Source: Streptomyces sp. SAI-135
GTDB taxonomy: Bacteria > Actinomycetota > Actinomycetes > Streptomycetales > Streptomycetaceae
Direction: 5' to 3'
Assembly: GCF_029893805.1 (NCBI RefSeq)
Contig: NZ_JARXYP010000002.1
Span: 5,890,001 to 5,954,000, forward strand
DNA length: 64,000 bases
This document shows positions 9,058-17,707 of the stretch, piece by piece (within the stretch, counting starts at the first letter, position 1; each line of letters begins with the position of its first letter). Both the position numbers and the translations under genes were made by a program. The notes below the pieces were generated by a model. That model was not told the DNA's origin. It searched no databases and worked only from the letters and a program-made list of their open reading frames with translations.

Positions 9058-9888
9058 ATGAACAAGGTGTGGCTGATCACGGGCGCGAGCAGCGGCTTCG
9101 GGCGGGCGATCGCCGAGGCGGCCCTGGCCGACGGCGATGTCGTGGTGGGCGCGGCCCGCAGGCCCGAGGCGCTGGACGACCTGGTGGCCGCCCACCCCGA
9201 CCAGGTGGAGGCGCTGTGCCTGGACGTGACCGACACGGCCGCCGCGCAGGCCGCCGTACGGGACGTGCTGGCCCGGCACGGCCGGATCGACGTGCTGGTC
9301 AACAACGCGGGCCGCACCCACGTCGGGGCCTTCGAGGAGACCACCGAGGACGAACTGCGCGAACTGTTCGGCCTGCACGTCTTCGGGCCGGCGGCGCTGA
9401 CGAGGGCGGTGCTGCCCTCCATGCGCGAGCGACGGTCGGGGGCGATCGTGCAGATGAGCAGCATGGGCGGCCAGATGTCCTTCGCGGGCTTCTCGGCGTA
9501 CAGCGGGACGAAGTTCGCGCTGGAGGGCCTGTCCGAGGGGCTCGCCGACGAGGTCCGGGAGTTCGGCATCAAGGTGCTGATCGTGGAGCCGGGCGCCTTC
9601 CGCACCTCGCTGTTCGAGGCGAGCCGTGCCGGGGTCAGCGCCGACAGCGGGATCTACGCCAAGGTGAGCGAGACCCGCGGGTTCGTCGCCGGCGGCGACG
9701 GCACCCAGGCGGGCGACCCCGCGAAGGCGGCCGCCCTGATCCGGGCCGCGCTCGAGGCCGAACGGACGCCGCTGCGGCTGCCTCTCGGCGACGACGCGGT
9801 GACAGCCGTCCTCGACCACCTCGACGGCGTACGGTCCGACGTCGTCGCCTGGGAGAAGAGCACCCGGGCCACGGGTTTCGACGACTGA
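9058..9888 (+). CDS. Short-chain dehydrogenase/reductase
   Basis: A 276-residue classical SDR oxidoreductase using NAD(P)H. The Rossmann cofactor motif TGASSGFG is at residues 8-15, NNAG follows in VLVNNAGRTHVG, and the catalytic pair is Y148/K152 (YSGTKFALEG) with the upstream serine in QMSSMGG. The proline-glycine region VEPGAFRTSLF follows, as in family members that act on lipids, ketones or retinol-like substrates. ATG 9058 has GAGGAG about 6 nt upstream and is preferred over an in-frame start at 8983 inside the intergenic region. Probably controlled by the divergent LysR protein. It converges on the serpin gene with a 10-bp gap. Confidence 0.93.
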   Translation: MNKVWLITGASSGFGRAIAEAALADGDVVVGAARRPEALDDLVAAHPDQVEALCLDVTDTAAAQAAVRDVLARHGRIDVLVNNAGRTHVGAFEETTEDELRELFGLHVFGPAALTRAVLPSMRERRSGAIVQMSSMGGQMSFAGFSAYSGTKFALEGLSEGLADEVREFGIKVLIVEPGAFRTSLFEASRAGVSADSGIYAKVSETRGFVAGGDGTQAGDPAKAAALIRAALEAERTPLRLPLGDDAVTAVLDHLDGVRSDVVAWEKSTRATGFDD

Positions 9889-9898
9889 GCCCGGCTCG

Positions 9899-11071
9899 TC
9901 ACCAGGGCTCGTCCACCCATCCCGCCATCAGCACCAGCCGCGTCTCCCGGTGCACGGCGAGGAAGCCGAAGGGGCGGTCGAAGACGGCCGTCACCACGGT
10001 CGACAGGTACCGGGGTGCGGGCGGCGGCCCGCCCGGCGCCGCCGCGACCGCCGTCACCGCGGCCGCCTCGAAGCCGAGCGCGTCGAAGCGGGCCAGGACG
10101 GACTGCCGGGCGGAACCGACGGCCAGGGGCGAGGCGCTGATGCCGGGGAAGTGGCCCTGCCGCGTGTCCCGGGCCGAGCCGAGGCCGAACAGCCCGTGCA
10201 GGTCCAGGAGATCGTGGTGGGCCCGCACCTCGAAAGCGGCCGTGGTCACCTCCAGCGTCGGCTGCCGCGGGTCGGCACACGGCCGCTCCTCCACCCGCAG
10301 TCCCGGGCCCGCGAGTCCGTGCGGGAGCGAGGATCCCCGTACGACCGGACGCGTGCCGTCGAGCACGGCCGCTCCCGCCGCCAGCACCTGCCCCGGCGTC
10401 ATCTGCTCGTCGCCGAGCAGGAGATGGACGTCGACGCCGTTGTCGCCGAGCACCTTCGCCCCGGTGACCCGGCCCTCGGGCGCGGTCGCCACCCCGACCC
10501 GGTCCAGCCGCACGCTCCGGCGGTGCAGCCCGCGCAGGGTCCGGTTCCGCCAGGGGCCCGCGGACGGCCGCAGCGGACGCGACTCGAAGGGCCGCAGCCA
10601 GGCGGTCCGCAGCGCCAGCGCGCTCGCCAGCACGAGGTCGGTGTCGTCCCGCACCTCCACCGGCATCCGCTCGATCAGCCCGCCCGTGCGTTTCGCGGCC
10701 CAGGCGTCCAGCTCCCGCTGATCCAGGGCGGGATCGCCGGTGAGGACGCCGTGCGCGTCGGTGGGCAGCCCGGCCGCCCACTCCTCGCGGGGCTCCAGCG
10801 TCCGCCTGGTCCACAGCCCGAGCGCGCAGTCCAGCGCCTTCGCGTCGGCAAGTCCCGCGAGCAACTCCCGTGCCGCCGCGGCCGCTTGTCCGGCGGGCAC
10901 CCCGAGGGCCCCCGCCAGCTCGTCCCGTGCCGGGCCCCGCGCGCCGTCGGCCAGGAAGGCCAGCAGCGGCCACACCCCGGCCGCCGAGAACACGGTCCCC
11001 CGTGAGCACACCCCCGCCCACCGTGCCGTGAGTCCGTTCACCGCCTGGGTCGTCGCACCAGTGATCGGCAT
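9899..11071 (-). CDS. Serpin-family serine protease inhibitor-like protein
   Basis: A 390-residue protein whose layout follows the serpin fold. It has an N-terminal helical part (FSAAGVWPLLAFLADGARG), the central DLVLASALALRTAWLRPF segment equivalent to the conserved NAIYFKGxW strand, and the C-terminal FGFLAVHRETRLVLMAGWV strand that closes serpins. Classical serpins trap serine proteases through a mobile reactive-centre loop. Here the loop region, just before FDRPFGF, is Ala/Pro/Gly-rich (AVAAAPGGPPPAPRYLS) and diverges from the inhibitory hinge consensus, so inhibition is uncertain. No signal peptide is seen, suggesting a cytoplasmic location. ATG 11071 follows a GGGGGTGGA stretch. Confidence 0.85.
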   Translation of the reverse strand: MPITGATTQAVNGLTARWAGVCSRGTVFSAAGVWPLLAFLADGARGPARDELAGALGVPAGQAAAAARELLAGLADAKALDCALGLWTRRTLEPREEWAAGLPTDAHGVLTGDPALDQRELDAWAAKRTGGLIERMPVEVRDDTDLVLASALALRTAWLRPFESRPLRPSAGPWRNRTLRGLHRRSVRLDRVGVATAPEGRVTGAKVLGDNGVDVHLLLGDEQMTPGQVLAAGAAVLDGTRPVVRGSSLPHGLAGPGLRVEERPCADPRQPTLEVTTAAFEVRAHHDLLDLHGLFGLGSARDTRQGHFPGISASPLAVGSARQSVLARFDALGFEAAAVTAVAAAPGGPPPAPRYLSTVVTAVFDRPFGFLAVHRETRLVLMAGWVDEPW

Positions 11072-11155
11072 TCCACCCCCGCCCGCCCCGCGCATACCAT
11101 GCGCCCTGTCGTACGTCAGTTCCCCACCACTGCCTGAACCAGGAGCACGGTACCC

Positions 11156-12403
11156 GTGTCCATACCCCCGCCCCCTGGGCCCCACCAGCCCGACCCCGCC
11201 CAGGGGCCGTCCCCGGCCCCGGACCCGTACGGGCCGCCGCCACCGGGACAACAGCCGTATGGGCAGCAGTCGTATGGGCAGCAGTCGTACGGGCAACCCT
11301 ATGGTCCGCCGTACCAGACCTGGGGACAGGGCTACAGTCCCTACGCCCGCCCCTCCTCCGTCAACGGCCTCGCCGTCGCCTCCCTGGTGCTCGGTGTGCT
11401 GTGCTGCTTCCCGGCCGTGGGCCTGGTCCTCGGGGTGATCGCGCTGGCGCAGATCCGGAAGAAGGGCCAGTCCGGCAAGGGGCTGGCGATCGCCGGGTCG
11501 ATCCTGTCCTCGCTCGGGCTCGCCCTGTGGGTGACCGCGCTCGCCACCGGAGGGCTCTCCGAGGCCTGGGACGGGTTCAAGAAGGGCGCGACCGAGGGCA
11601 CGGCCTTCTCGGTGGTGAAGGGACAGTGCTTCGACGCGCCGGGGGAGTCCCTCGAAGGTCTGACGTACGACGTCGACCAGGTGCCCTGCGCGGGTGAGCA
11701 CGACGGCGAGGTGTTCGGCGAGTTCAGGATGACCGGCTCCGCCTTCCCGGGCGACAGCGCGGTCTCCGACGCCGCCGACGAGAAGTGCTACCCGCTCCAG
11801 GACGCCTACGCCATGGACAGCTGGGCGCTGCCCGAGGACGTCGACGTGTACTACTTCGGCCCGACCCGGCAGAGCTGGCGCCTCGGCGACCGCGAGGTCA
11901 CGTGCATCTTCGGCAACACCGACGAGCAGGGCACGCTGACCGGATCGCTGCGCGCCGACGAGACGACGCTCGACACGTACCAGATCACCCTCCTCAAGTC
12001 CCTCAACGCCCTCGACAGCGTGCTGTGGGAGGAGCCCGAGGACTACCCGGAGGACGACCTGCCCGGCTACCTGGACTGGTCGCGGGACGTCCACGACAGC
12101 CTCGGCGAGCAGATGGACGCCCTTCGCGCGCCGTCCTGGCCGGCCACGGCCGACAAGCAGGTCGCGGCCCTGGTGAAGGACCTGGGGGAGGCGCGCGACG
12201 AGTGGGCGAAGGCGGTCGCCGCGGCCGAGGACGACGACGTGGACGCTTTCTACATCCACTACGACAAGGGGTACGAGTTCGTCGACGGCCCCAGCACGGT
12301 CACCGCACGCAAGGCTCTGGGCCTGGCCACGAAGCGGCCGGCGTACGACGAGGAGAGCGGCGACGGGAGCGGGGAGTCGAGCGGTGGCGAACTCAATGTG
12401 TGA
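11156..12403 (+). CDS. DUF4190 membrane protein with septum-formation-like exterior
   Basis: A 415-residue protein. Residues 1-60 are Pro/Gln/Tyr/Gly-rich with PYGQQS repeats. Two hydrophobic helices follow (GLAVASLVLGVLCCFPAVGL and GLAIAGSILSSLGLALWVTA) around a basic loop, the DUF4190 hairpin. The rest is an acidic soluble domain with paired cysteines (GQCFDAPGE, QVPCAGEHDGEVFGEF, KCYPLQDAY, VTCIFGN), the pattern of the actinobacterial septum-formation domain. Probably a membrane-anchored envelope protein; the function is not established. GTG 11156 follows AGGAG at a normal distance. Divergent from the serpin gene. Confidence 0.85.
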   Translation: MSIPPPPGPHQPDPAQGPSPAPDPYGPPPPGQQPYGQQSYGQQSYGQPYGPPYQTWGQGYSPYARPSSVNGLAVASLVLGVLCCFPAVGLVLGVIALAQIRKKGQSGKGLAIAGSILSSLGLALWVTALATGGLSEAWDGFKKGATEGTAFSVVKGQCFDAPGESLEGLTYDVDQVPCAGEHDGEVFGEFRMTGSAFPGDSAVSDAADEKCYPLQDAYAMDSWALPEDVDVYYFGPTRQSWRLGDREVTCIFGNTDEQGTLTGSLRADETTLDTYQITLLKSLNALDSVLWEEPEDYPEDDLPGYLDWSRDVHDSLGEQMDALRAPSWPATADKQVAALVKDLGEARDEWAKAVAAAEDDDVDAFYIHYDKGYEFVDGPSTVTARKALGLATKRPAYDEESGDGSGESSGGELNV

Positions 12404-12550
12404 TCGCCGCCATAGCGGGGAGAAAGTGCCTGCGTAAAGCCCACCACCGGCACATGTCATCACATCGAGTGATTCTCTGGCCTTTGCTTGCATGGCCGAA
12501 CCCACGGTTGCCACGCTGTTGCTGTCTGTACAACCTGATGGGAGCGGCCA

Positions 12551-13303
12551 GTGACATTCGGTGAGCAGCCGGCGTACCTGCGTGTCGCGGGTGATCTCCG
12601 CAAGAAGATCGTCGACGGTTCGCTGCCACCGCACACCCGCCTGCCGTCCCAGGCCCGGATCCGCGAGGAGTACGGCGTCTCGGACACCGTCGCGCTGGAG
12701 GCCCGCAAGGTGCTGATGGCCGAGGGCCTGGTCGAGGGCCGCTCCGGATCCGGGACCTATGTCCGCGAGCGGCCGGTGCCCCGCCGTATCGCCCGCTCCG
12801 GTTACCGCCCGGCGTCCGGTGCCACCCCCTTCCGGCAGGAGCAGGCCGACGGGGAGGGGCGCGGCACCTGGGAGTCCAGCAGCCGGCAGACCGAGGCCTC
12901 GGCGGTCATCGCCGAGCGGCTCGCCATCCGGGCCGGTGACCGGGTGATGTGCACGAAGTACGTCTTCCGGGAGGCCGGTGAGCCGATCATGCTCTCCACC
13001 TCCTGGGAGCCGCTCGCGGTCACCGGGCGCACTCCCGTGATGCTCCCCGAGGAGGGCCCCCTGGGCGGCATGGGGGTGGTCGAGCGCATGGCCGCCATCG
13101 ACGTCGTGGTGGACAACGTCACCGAGGAGGTCGGCGCCCGCCCCGGTCTCGCCGAGGAACTGCTCGCCCTGGGGGGTGTCCCCGGGCATGTCGTCCTCGT
13201 GGTCCACCGCACCTACTACGCCTCGGGCCGTCCGGTGGAGACGGCCGACGTGGTGATTCCGGCCGACCGTTACCAGGTCGCGTACCACCTTCCGGTGAAG
13301 TAG
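12551..13303 (+). CDS. GntR-family regulator, HutC/UTRA subgroup
   Basis: A 250-residue regulator. Residues 5-75 form a GntR winged helix (YLRVAGDLRKKIVDGSLPP, RLPSQARIREEYGVS, GLVEGRSGSGTYV). Residues 100-245 form a UTRA ligand-binding domain related to chorismate lyase (MCTKYVFREAGEPIMLSTSW; LRVHRT-like VVHRTYYASGRPVETAD). GTG 12551 has GGGAG 6 nt upstream. It precedes the SPOR and Nudix genes but is separated from them by 313 bp, so a shared operon is unlikely. The upstream GTTG-N9-CAAC element (about 12518-12534) could be its operator, though that is weak. Ligand unknown. Confidence 0.92.
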   Translation: MTFGEQPAYLRVAGDLRKKIVDGSLPPHTRLPSQARIREEYGVSDTVALEARKVLMAEGLVEGRSGSGTYVRERPVPRRIARSGYRPASGATPFRQEQADGEGRGTWESSSRQTEASAVIAERLAIRAGDRVMCTKYVFREAGEPIMLSTSWEPLAVTGRTPVMLPEEGPLGGMGVVERMAAIDVVVDNVTEEVGARPGLAEELLALGGVPGHVVLVVHRTYYASGRPVETADVVIPADRYQVAYHLPVK

Positions 13304-13616
13304 TGCGCTCCCCGGGGAAGTTGCCCGGGGCGAACACCCAACCGGACCGCAGGCGAACGCCGTTCGAATTCGGCCGTTCTCGCAGGTCGACACCGCTGTC
13401 CCGGACGCCTCCCTGACCGGAGGCATGGCCCGCCACCGGGGGCGTGTTCACCGGTGCGCGCCCCTGTCGCAGGAGTCCGTCCTGGCTGGTTGCGTACCTC
13501 TTTGTGAAAACGCGTGTTCGCTGCGTAAAGGTAGGGCGTAGGCTCGGGCATATGCGGATTGCGGTTTCCTTATCGGGTGGGGCTCGACGCAGGTCGGGAA
13601 GGAGCGGTGGGGCGCA
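13304..13616. other. Intergenic region with probable promoter
   Basis: No gene seen in 313 bp. The stretch 13500-13550 is relatively A/T-rich and contains TAGGCT at 13539-13544, which could be the -10 box of the downstream SPOR gene, with a leader of about 65 nt ending in GGGAAGGAG before the ATG at 13617. Confidence 0.4.
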
Positions 13617-13808
13617 ATGAACGACGGCACGATCACTCTTCCCTGGCTCGTCATACGACAGGACGACAACGGCAATCGCTACCGCGTGGGCAGGTACGCG
13701 ACCCGGGCCGAGGCCCAGAAGATCGCCGACAGTCTCGATGCCCGCGGCCACAAGCAGCTCTACTGGGTCGAGCGCATCGGCCCGAACGGCGCGAGTTCGG
13801 CCGACTGA
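13617..13808 (+). CDS. Stand-alone SPOR-like mini-protein
   Basis: A 63-residue protein that is essentially one SPOR-type fold: WLVIRQDDNGNRYRVGRYAT, then RAEAQKIADSLDARGHKQ and LYWVERI. SPOR domains normally bind peptidoglycan denuded of stem peptides at division sites and are attached to exported proteins. This one has no signal peptide or membrane anchor, so as encoded it should stay in the cytoplasm and its ligand is unclear. It has a good ribosome binding site (GGAAGGAG) 11 nt upstream of the ATG. The next gene begins 25 bp later. Confidence 0.8.
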   Translation: MNDGTITLPWLVIRQDDNGNRYRVGRYATRAEAQKIADSLDARGHKQLYWVERIGPNGASSAD

Positions 13809-13820
13809 CGGAGCCTCCCG

Positions 13821-13826
13821 TAGGCT
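13821..13826 (+). promoter_or_regulatory. Putative -10 box of a leaderless Nudix transcript
   Basis: TAGGCT ends 7 nt before the ATG at 13834, with no Shine-Dalgarno sequence between. It would allow transcription independent of the SPOR gene. Confidence 0.4.
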
Positions 13827-13833
13827 CCGGCGC

Positions 13834-14298
13834 ATGACGGAACGGATCGTGGTGGTGGCGGCCGCCCTGTACGACGGCGACCGCCTCCTCGCCGCCCGCC
13901 GCAGCGCACCCCCTGAACTGGCCGGCCGCTGGGAGCTGCCCGGGGGCAAGGTGGAACCGGGGGAGTCACCCGAGGCGGCCCTCGTGCGCGAACTCCGGGA
14001 GGAGCTGGGCGTCGAGGCGGAGGTGCTGGAGCGCGTCCCGGGTGAGTGGCCCCTGAAACCCCCGTACGCCCTCCAGGTCTGGACGGCCCGCGCGCTGCCC
14101 GGCTCCCCGCACCCCAAGCCCCTTCAGGACCACGACGACCTGCGCTGGCTGACCCCGGACCAGGTCGGGGACGTCGACTGGCTCGACCAGGACGTGGAAG
14201 CCATCGGTGCGCTGGAGGCATTCAGGGGCGCGGGAAACGGCGCGACAAGCCCCCACGGACCCGCACGCCCGGGACGGAAGGTGCCCCCGGGCTCGTAG
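13834..14298 (+). CDS. Nudix hydrolase, MutT/NUDT1-like
   Basis: A 154-residue protein with a complete Nudix box: GGKVEPGESPEAALVRELRE followed by ELGVEA matches GX5EX7REUXEEXGU. The opening VVVAAALYDGDRLLAARRS and WELPGG are typical of MutT-type pyrophosphohydrolases, which clean up oxidised nucleotides such as 8-oxo-dGTP, although the exact substrate cannot be read. The last 25 or so residues are not family sequence. They are encoded by a dispersed intergenic element (14223-14266) into which the frame runs, so the native C-terminus has been replaced or lengthened. Confidence 0.92.
   Translation: MTERIVVVAAALYDGDRLLAARRSAPPELAGRWELPGGKVEPGESPEAALVRELREELGVEAEVLERVPGEWPLKPPYALQVWTARALPGSPHPKPLQDHDDLRWLTPDQVGDVDWLDQDVEAIGALEAFRGAGNGATSPHGPARPGRKVPPGS
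14223..14266. repeat. Dispersed intergenic element, copy A (inside 3' end of Nudix gene)
   Basis: GGGGCGCGGGAAACGGCGCG followed by ACAAGCCCCCACGGACCCGC matches the layout GGGGCGCGGGg-N(5)-GCGCGACcAGCC...CCGCA. I know this as a very common intergenic repeat of Streptomyces chromosomes. Related copies lie at 19235-19270 and 53896-53967. Confidence 0.6.
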
Positions 14299-14393
14299 GC
14301 GCCCTCCTTAAGCCATTCGGCACGGTACCGCGCCCCTGATATCGGGTATGTGCCCCTTAACCCCACGAAAGCGGACATGGGCTGGCCCGGGAT

Positions 14394-14801
14394 GTGATCG
14401 GCGTGATCGACACCGAAGGCGACTGCGCCAAGTGGACTTTCCCGGCGGATCCGGGTGCCGTGCGCGCCGCCAGGACGGCTGTCCGGGACCGGCTGGCCGC
14501 CTGGCACCTCGACGGCCTCGCCGACATCGCCGCCCTGCTCGTCAGCGAGCTGGTGACCAATTCCCTGCGGCACGCCACCGGACCCATCGGTGTCCGGCTG
14601 GTCCGCCCCGCGGGCGTCGGCGGCGTCCTCCTGGTCGAGGTCTCCGACCCCCTCCCCGACCCGCCCCGGGAGCGCGTCGCCGACCTGGACGACGAGAGCG
14701 GGCGCGGTCTGCAACTGGTCGCCCATGCCGCCGACCGCTGGGGTACCCGTCCCGGTGCGACCGGCAAGACGGTCTGGTTCGAACTCACGGTGCCGGCATG
14801 A
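14394..14801 (+). CDS. Small RsbW-like ATP-binding protein (HATPase)
   Basis: A 135-residue stand-alone GHKL ATPase domain of the anti-sigma-factor kinase type. It has the N-box ELVTNSLRHA, a degenerate D-loop (EVSDPLPD) and the lid DESGRGLQLVAHAADRWG, and ends GKTVWFELTV. Such proteins phosphorylate anti-sigma antagonists or bind sigma factors; many Streptomyces paralogues have no known partner. It lies 281 bp before a PP2C phosphatase whose own C-terminal ATPase domain is clearly similar (also ending GKTVWFEL). The two may act in one switch. The start could be GTG 14394 or GTG 14403; neither has a strong ribosome binding site. Confidence 0.85.
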   Translation: MIGVIDTEGDCAKWTFPADPGAVRAARTAVRDRLAAWHLDGLADIAALLVSELVTNSLRHATGPIGVRLVRPAGVGGVLLVEVSDPLPDPPRERVADLDDESGRGLQLVAHAADRWGTRPGATGKTVWFELTVPA

Positions 14802-14996
14802 ACGGGATCTGATCGCGGTGCGGAACACCATGAACACCTGTACGGCCCCCCTTCCGCTGTCCATCGGCTGGTTCAGGCCAGTGGCGGTTGTCGGCAGACG
14901 TGATTCGACGCCGTGTCCGCTGGTTAGAAGACTGGGAGTGTTGTCGCAGCCCGGACCGAAAACCGTCGGGATCGTGCTGTGATCGTGAACACCGTG

Positions 14997-15024
14997 TTGT
15001 GCGGCGCCGTAGTGCTGGATACTG
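14997..15024 (+). promoter_or_regulatory. Possible promoter of the SpoIIE-type phosphatase
   Basis: TTGTGC at 14997-15002 and ATACTG at 15019-15024 are separated by 16 nt. The leader would be about 55 nt and carries a strong GGAGGGG ribosome binding site before GTG 15083. Weak match; based on sequence alone. Confidence 0.3.
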
Positions 15025-15082
15025 CGGGCAGCCGCCCCCGGTGACCGGTACCGGACGCGGTGAGCTGGAGGGGACGGTTCGC

Positions 15083-17707
15083 GTGAGCGAGATACCAGCG
15101 AAGGCCACGGAGTCGAAGGACCCGTCGGACGGCGCGAGGGCGGAGGCCGCGGATGCCGTGGCAGAGCTCCGCCACGGCGACATGCCGTCCGCGGACGCCA
15201 TGTGGCAGAGCAGCCCGCCCGGCTCGATCTACGACTACATCAAGGTCGCGTCCTTCTCCATAGGCCCGGACGGTCTGGTCGACCAGTGGAGCCTGCGCGC
15301 CGAGCAGCTCTTCGGCATCCCCGCCGAGCACGCCGTCGGCATGGACCCCATCGAGGCCTTCATCGACCCGGACCTGCGCGCGCAGGGCCAGCGGAAGATG
15401 GCGGAGATCCTGGACGGCCGCGAGTGGACGGGCGTGGTCCCCTTCCGGGTGCCCGCGTCGGCGGCCGACGGCGAGTGCGGCCGGGAGGGGCTGGCCGAGG
15501 TCTATGTGATGCCGACCCGGACCGAGGAGGGCGAGAAGGCGGCGGTCTGCATCGTCGTCGATGTCCGCACGCTGCGCAGCATCGAGACCGACCTCGCCGC
15601 CTCGCAGGCGATTTTCGGTCAATCCCCTTTCGGGTTCGTGCTGATCGACCCCGAACTGCGGGTCCGCCGCGTCAACTACCGTTTCGCCTCCCTCTTCGGC
15701 GGCAGCCCGGACGACCACCGGGGCAAGGGCGTCCACGACTATCTGCCGCGCCCCGAGGCCGAGCGGGTCACCGCGACCCTGCGCCGGGTCCTGGAGACCG
15801 GCGACTCCATCACGGACATGCACGTCACGGGCTTTCTGCCGGGCTCCGACGAGCGCCGCCACTGGTCCATCAACCTGTACCGGGTGCGCAGCGGATCCGG
15901 CCGGCCCATCGGCATCGCCTGGCTGGGAACCGACATCACCGCCCGCCGCGCCGCCGCCCGCGAGGCAGCGGCCGCCCGGCGCAATCTCGCCCTTCTGAAC
16001 GAGGCGGGTGCCCGCATAGGGAACTCGCTCGACCTGGAGACCACGGCCCGCGAACTCCTCGACGTCGTCGTGCCCGGCTTCTGCGACCTGGCCACCGTCG
16101 ACCTCTACCAGGGGCTGCTGGCCGGTGACGAGACCCCGCCCGGGCTCGCCGACGGCAGCGCCGAACTGCGCCGGGTGGCCTTCGCCAGCGCGGTCTCCGA
16201 CGCCCCTTTCGCCGGCTCCGGCGCCCCCGTCTCGGTCGGGGCGGTCCACCACTACCCCTTCAACTCGCCCTGCGCGGACGCCCTGCGCACCGCCCGGCCG
16301 CAGTACATCCCGGCCGAGGAGGGCGGCCTCGTGCAGTCCACGCTCGCGGTGCCGATGGTCGCCCACGACACCGTCGTAGGACTCGCGCAGTTCTCCCGGA
16401 CCAAGGGCAGTGAGCCGTTCGGGGACCGGGACCGGGATCTCGCGGTGGAGCTGGCGGCGCGGGCGGCGGTCTGTATCGACAACGCCCGCCTGTACCGGAG
16501 GGAGCACGAACGGGCGCTGATACTCCAGCGGTCCCTGCTGCCGCCCGGCGACCCGGTCGCCTCCGGACTGGACATCGCCTGCCGCTATCTGCCCGGCAAC
16601 TCCTCGGCCGACCGCCCCAGCGAGGTCGGCGGCGACTGGTTCGACGTCATCGAACTGCCGGGCCACCGCACGGCCTTGGTGGTCGGTGACGTGATGGGCC
16701 GCGGGCTGCGGGCCGCGGTCGCGATGGGCGAACTCCGTTCGGCGGTGCGGACCCTCGCCCTCCTGGACCTCGAACCGGCCGAGGTGCTCGCCGCGTTGGA
16801 CGAGATCGCGCGCGGACTCGGTGCCCCCGGCGGGGTCCAGCAGGCCACGCGCGCGGCCCGCCGCCCCCGGGAGGCGGACCTGTCCGAGGTGTACCTCGCG
16901 ACCTGCGTGTACGCCGTCTACGACTCGGTGACCCGCCGCTGCACCTTCGCCAACGCCGGCCATCTGCCGCCCGTGCTGGTCGAACCCGGCGAGGACGCGC
17001 TGATGCTCGACGTGCCGCCCGGCATGCCGCTCGGCGTCGGCGGCGAGCCCTTCGAGGAGGTGGAGGTCGAACTACCCGAAGGCGCCCTGCTCGCGCTCTA
17101 CACGGATGGACTGGTCGAAAGCCGCGATCACCCCCTCGACGAGGGTCTCCAGGCGTTCGTCGGAGCGCTCACCGACCCCTCCGCCCCGCTGGAGGACGTC
17201 TGCGACCACGTCCTCAACACCCTCGACACCCACCACGGTGAGGACGACATCGCGCTGCTGATGGCACGTGTCCAGGGCCTGCCCACCGAGTCCGTCGGCG
17301 ACTGGACGCTGCCGCGCGAGCCGCGCAGTGTGGGCCGGGCCCGCGAGTACGCCCGCGGGCAGCTGCTGAGCTGGGACCTGGAACCGCTGGTCGACACCAC
17401 GGAACTGCTGGTCAGCGAGCTGGTCACGAACGCCCTGCGGTACGGCGAGGGTGACATCAGGCTGCGCCTGCTGCTCGACCGCACCCTGGTCTGCGAGGTC
17501 TGGGACTCCGGCCTGGTCCAGCCGCGCCGCCGGCGCGCCCGCGACACCGACGAGGGCGGCCGGGGACTGCAACTGGTCGGCCTGCTCAGCGCGGCCTGGG
17601 GCTCCCGCCGGACCCCGCGCGGCAAGACGGTGTGGTTCGAACTGCCGCTGCCGGACGGGGAGAACGGCATGGTGGACCCGGCGGAGGCCCTGCTGAGCCT
17701 CTTCTAG
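15083..17707 (+). CDS. PAS-PAS-GAF-SpoIIE phosphatase-HATPase multidomain regulator
   Basis: An 874-residue cytoplasmic signalling protein. Residues 45-160 and 170-290 are PAS-like sensor domains, and 305-475 is a GAF domain. Residues 485-730 form a PP2C/SpoIIE phosphatase with metal motifs GGDWFD (516), GDVMGRG (535), FANAGHLPP (622) and YTDGLVE (673). Residues 735-860 are an RsbW-like ATPase (ELVTNALRYG at 779, DEGGRGLQLVG at 823). Such fusions set the phosphorylation state of anti-sigma antagonists and so control stress or developmental sigma factors. Both the phosphatase and kinase-like motifs look intact. GTG 15083 is chosen for its GGAGGGG ribosome binding site; an upstream in-frame start at 14888 would add non-homologous sequence. 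No sigma factor or antagonist is adjacent. Confidence 0.92.
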   Translation: MSEIPAKATESKDPSDGARAEAADAVAELRHGDMPSADAMWQSSPPGSIYDYIKVASFSIGPDGLVDQWSLRAEQLFGIPAEHAVGMDPIEAFIDPDLRAQGQRKMAEILDGREWTGVVPFRVPASAADGECGREGLAEVYVMPTRTEEGEKAAVCIVVDVRTLRSIETDLAASQAIFGQSPFGFVLIDPELRVRRVNYRFASLFGGSPDDHRGKGVHDYLPRPEAERVTATLRRVLETGDSITDMHVTGFLPGSDERRHWSINLYRVRSGSGRPIGIAWLGTDITARRAAAREAAAARRNLALLNEAGARIGNSLDLETTARELLDVVVPGFCDLATVDLYQGLLAGDETPPGLADGSAELRRVAFASAVSDAPFAGSGAPVSVGAVHHYPFNSPCADALRTARPQYIPAEEGGLVQSTLAVPMVAHDTVVGLAQFSRTKGSEPFGDRDRDLAVELAARAAVCIDNARLYRREHERALILQRSLLPPGDPVASGLDIACRYLPGNSSADRPSEVGGDWFDVIELPGHRTALVVGDVMGRGLRAAVAMGELRSAVRTLALLDLEPAEVLAALDEIARGLGAPGGVQQATRAARRPREADLSEVYLATCVYAVYDSVTRRCTFANAGHLPPVLVEPGEDALMLDVPPGMPLGVGGEPFEEVEVELPEGALLALYTDGLVESRDHPLDEGLQAFVGALTDPSAPLEDVCDHVLNTLDTHHGEDDIALLMARVQGLPTESVGDWTLPREPRSVGRAREYARGQLLSWDLEPLVDTTELLVSELVTNALRYGEGDIRLRLLLDRTLVCEVWDSGLVQPRRRRARDTDEGGRGLQLVGLLSAAWGSRRTPRGKTVWFELPLPDGENGMVDPAEALLSLF

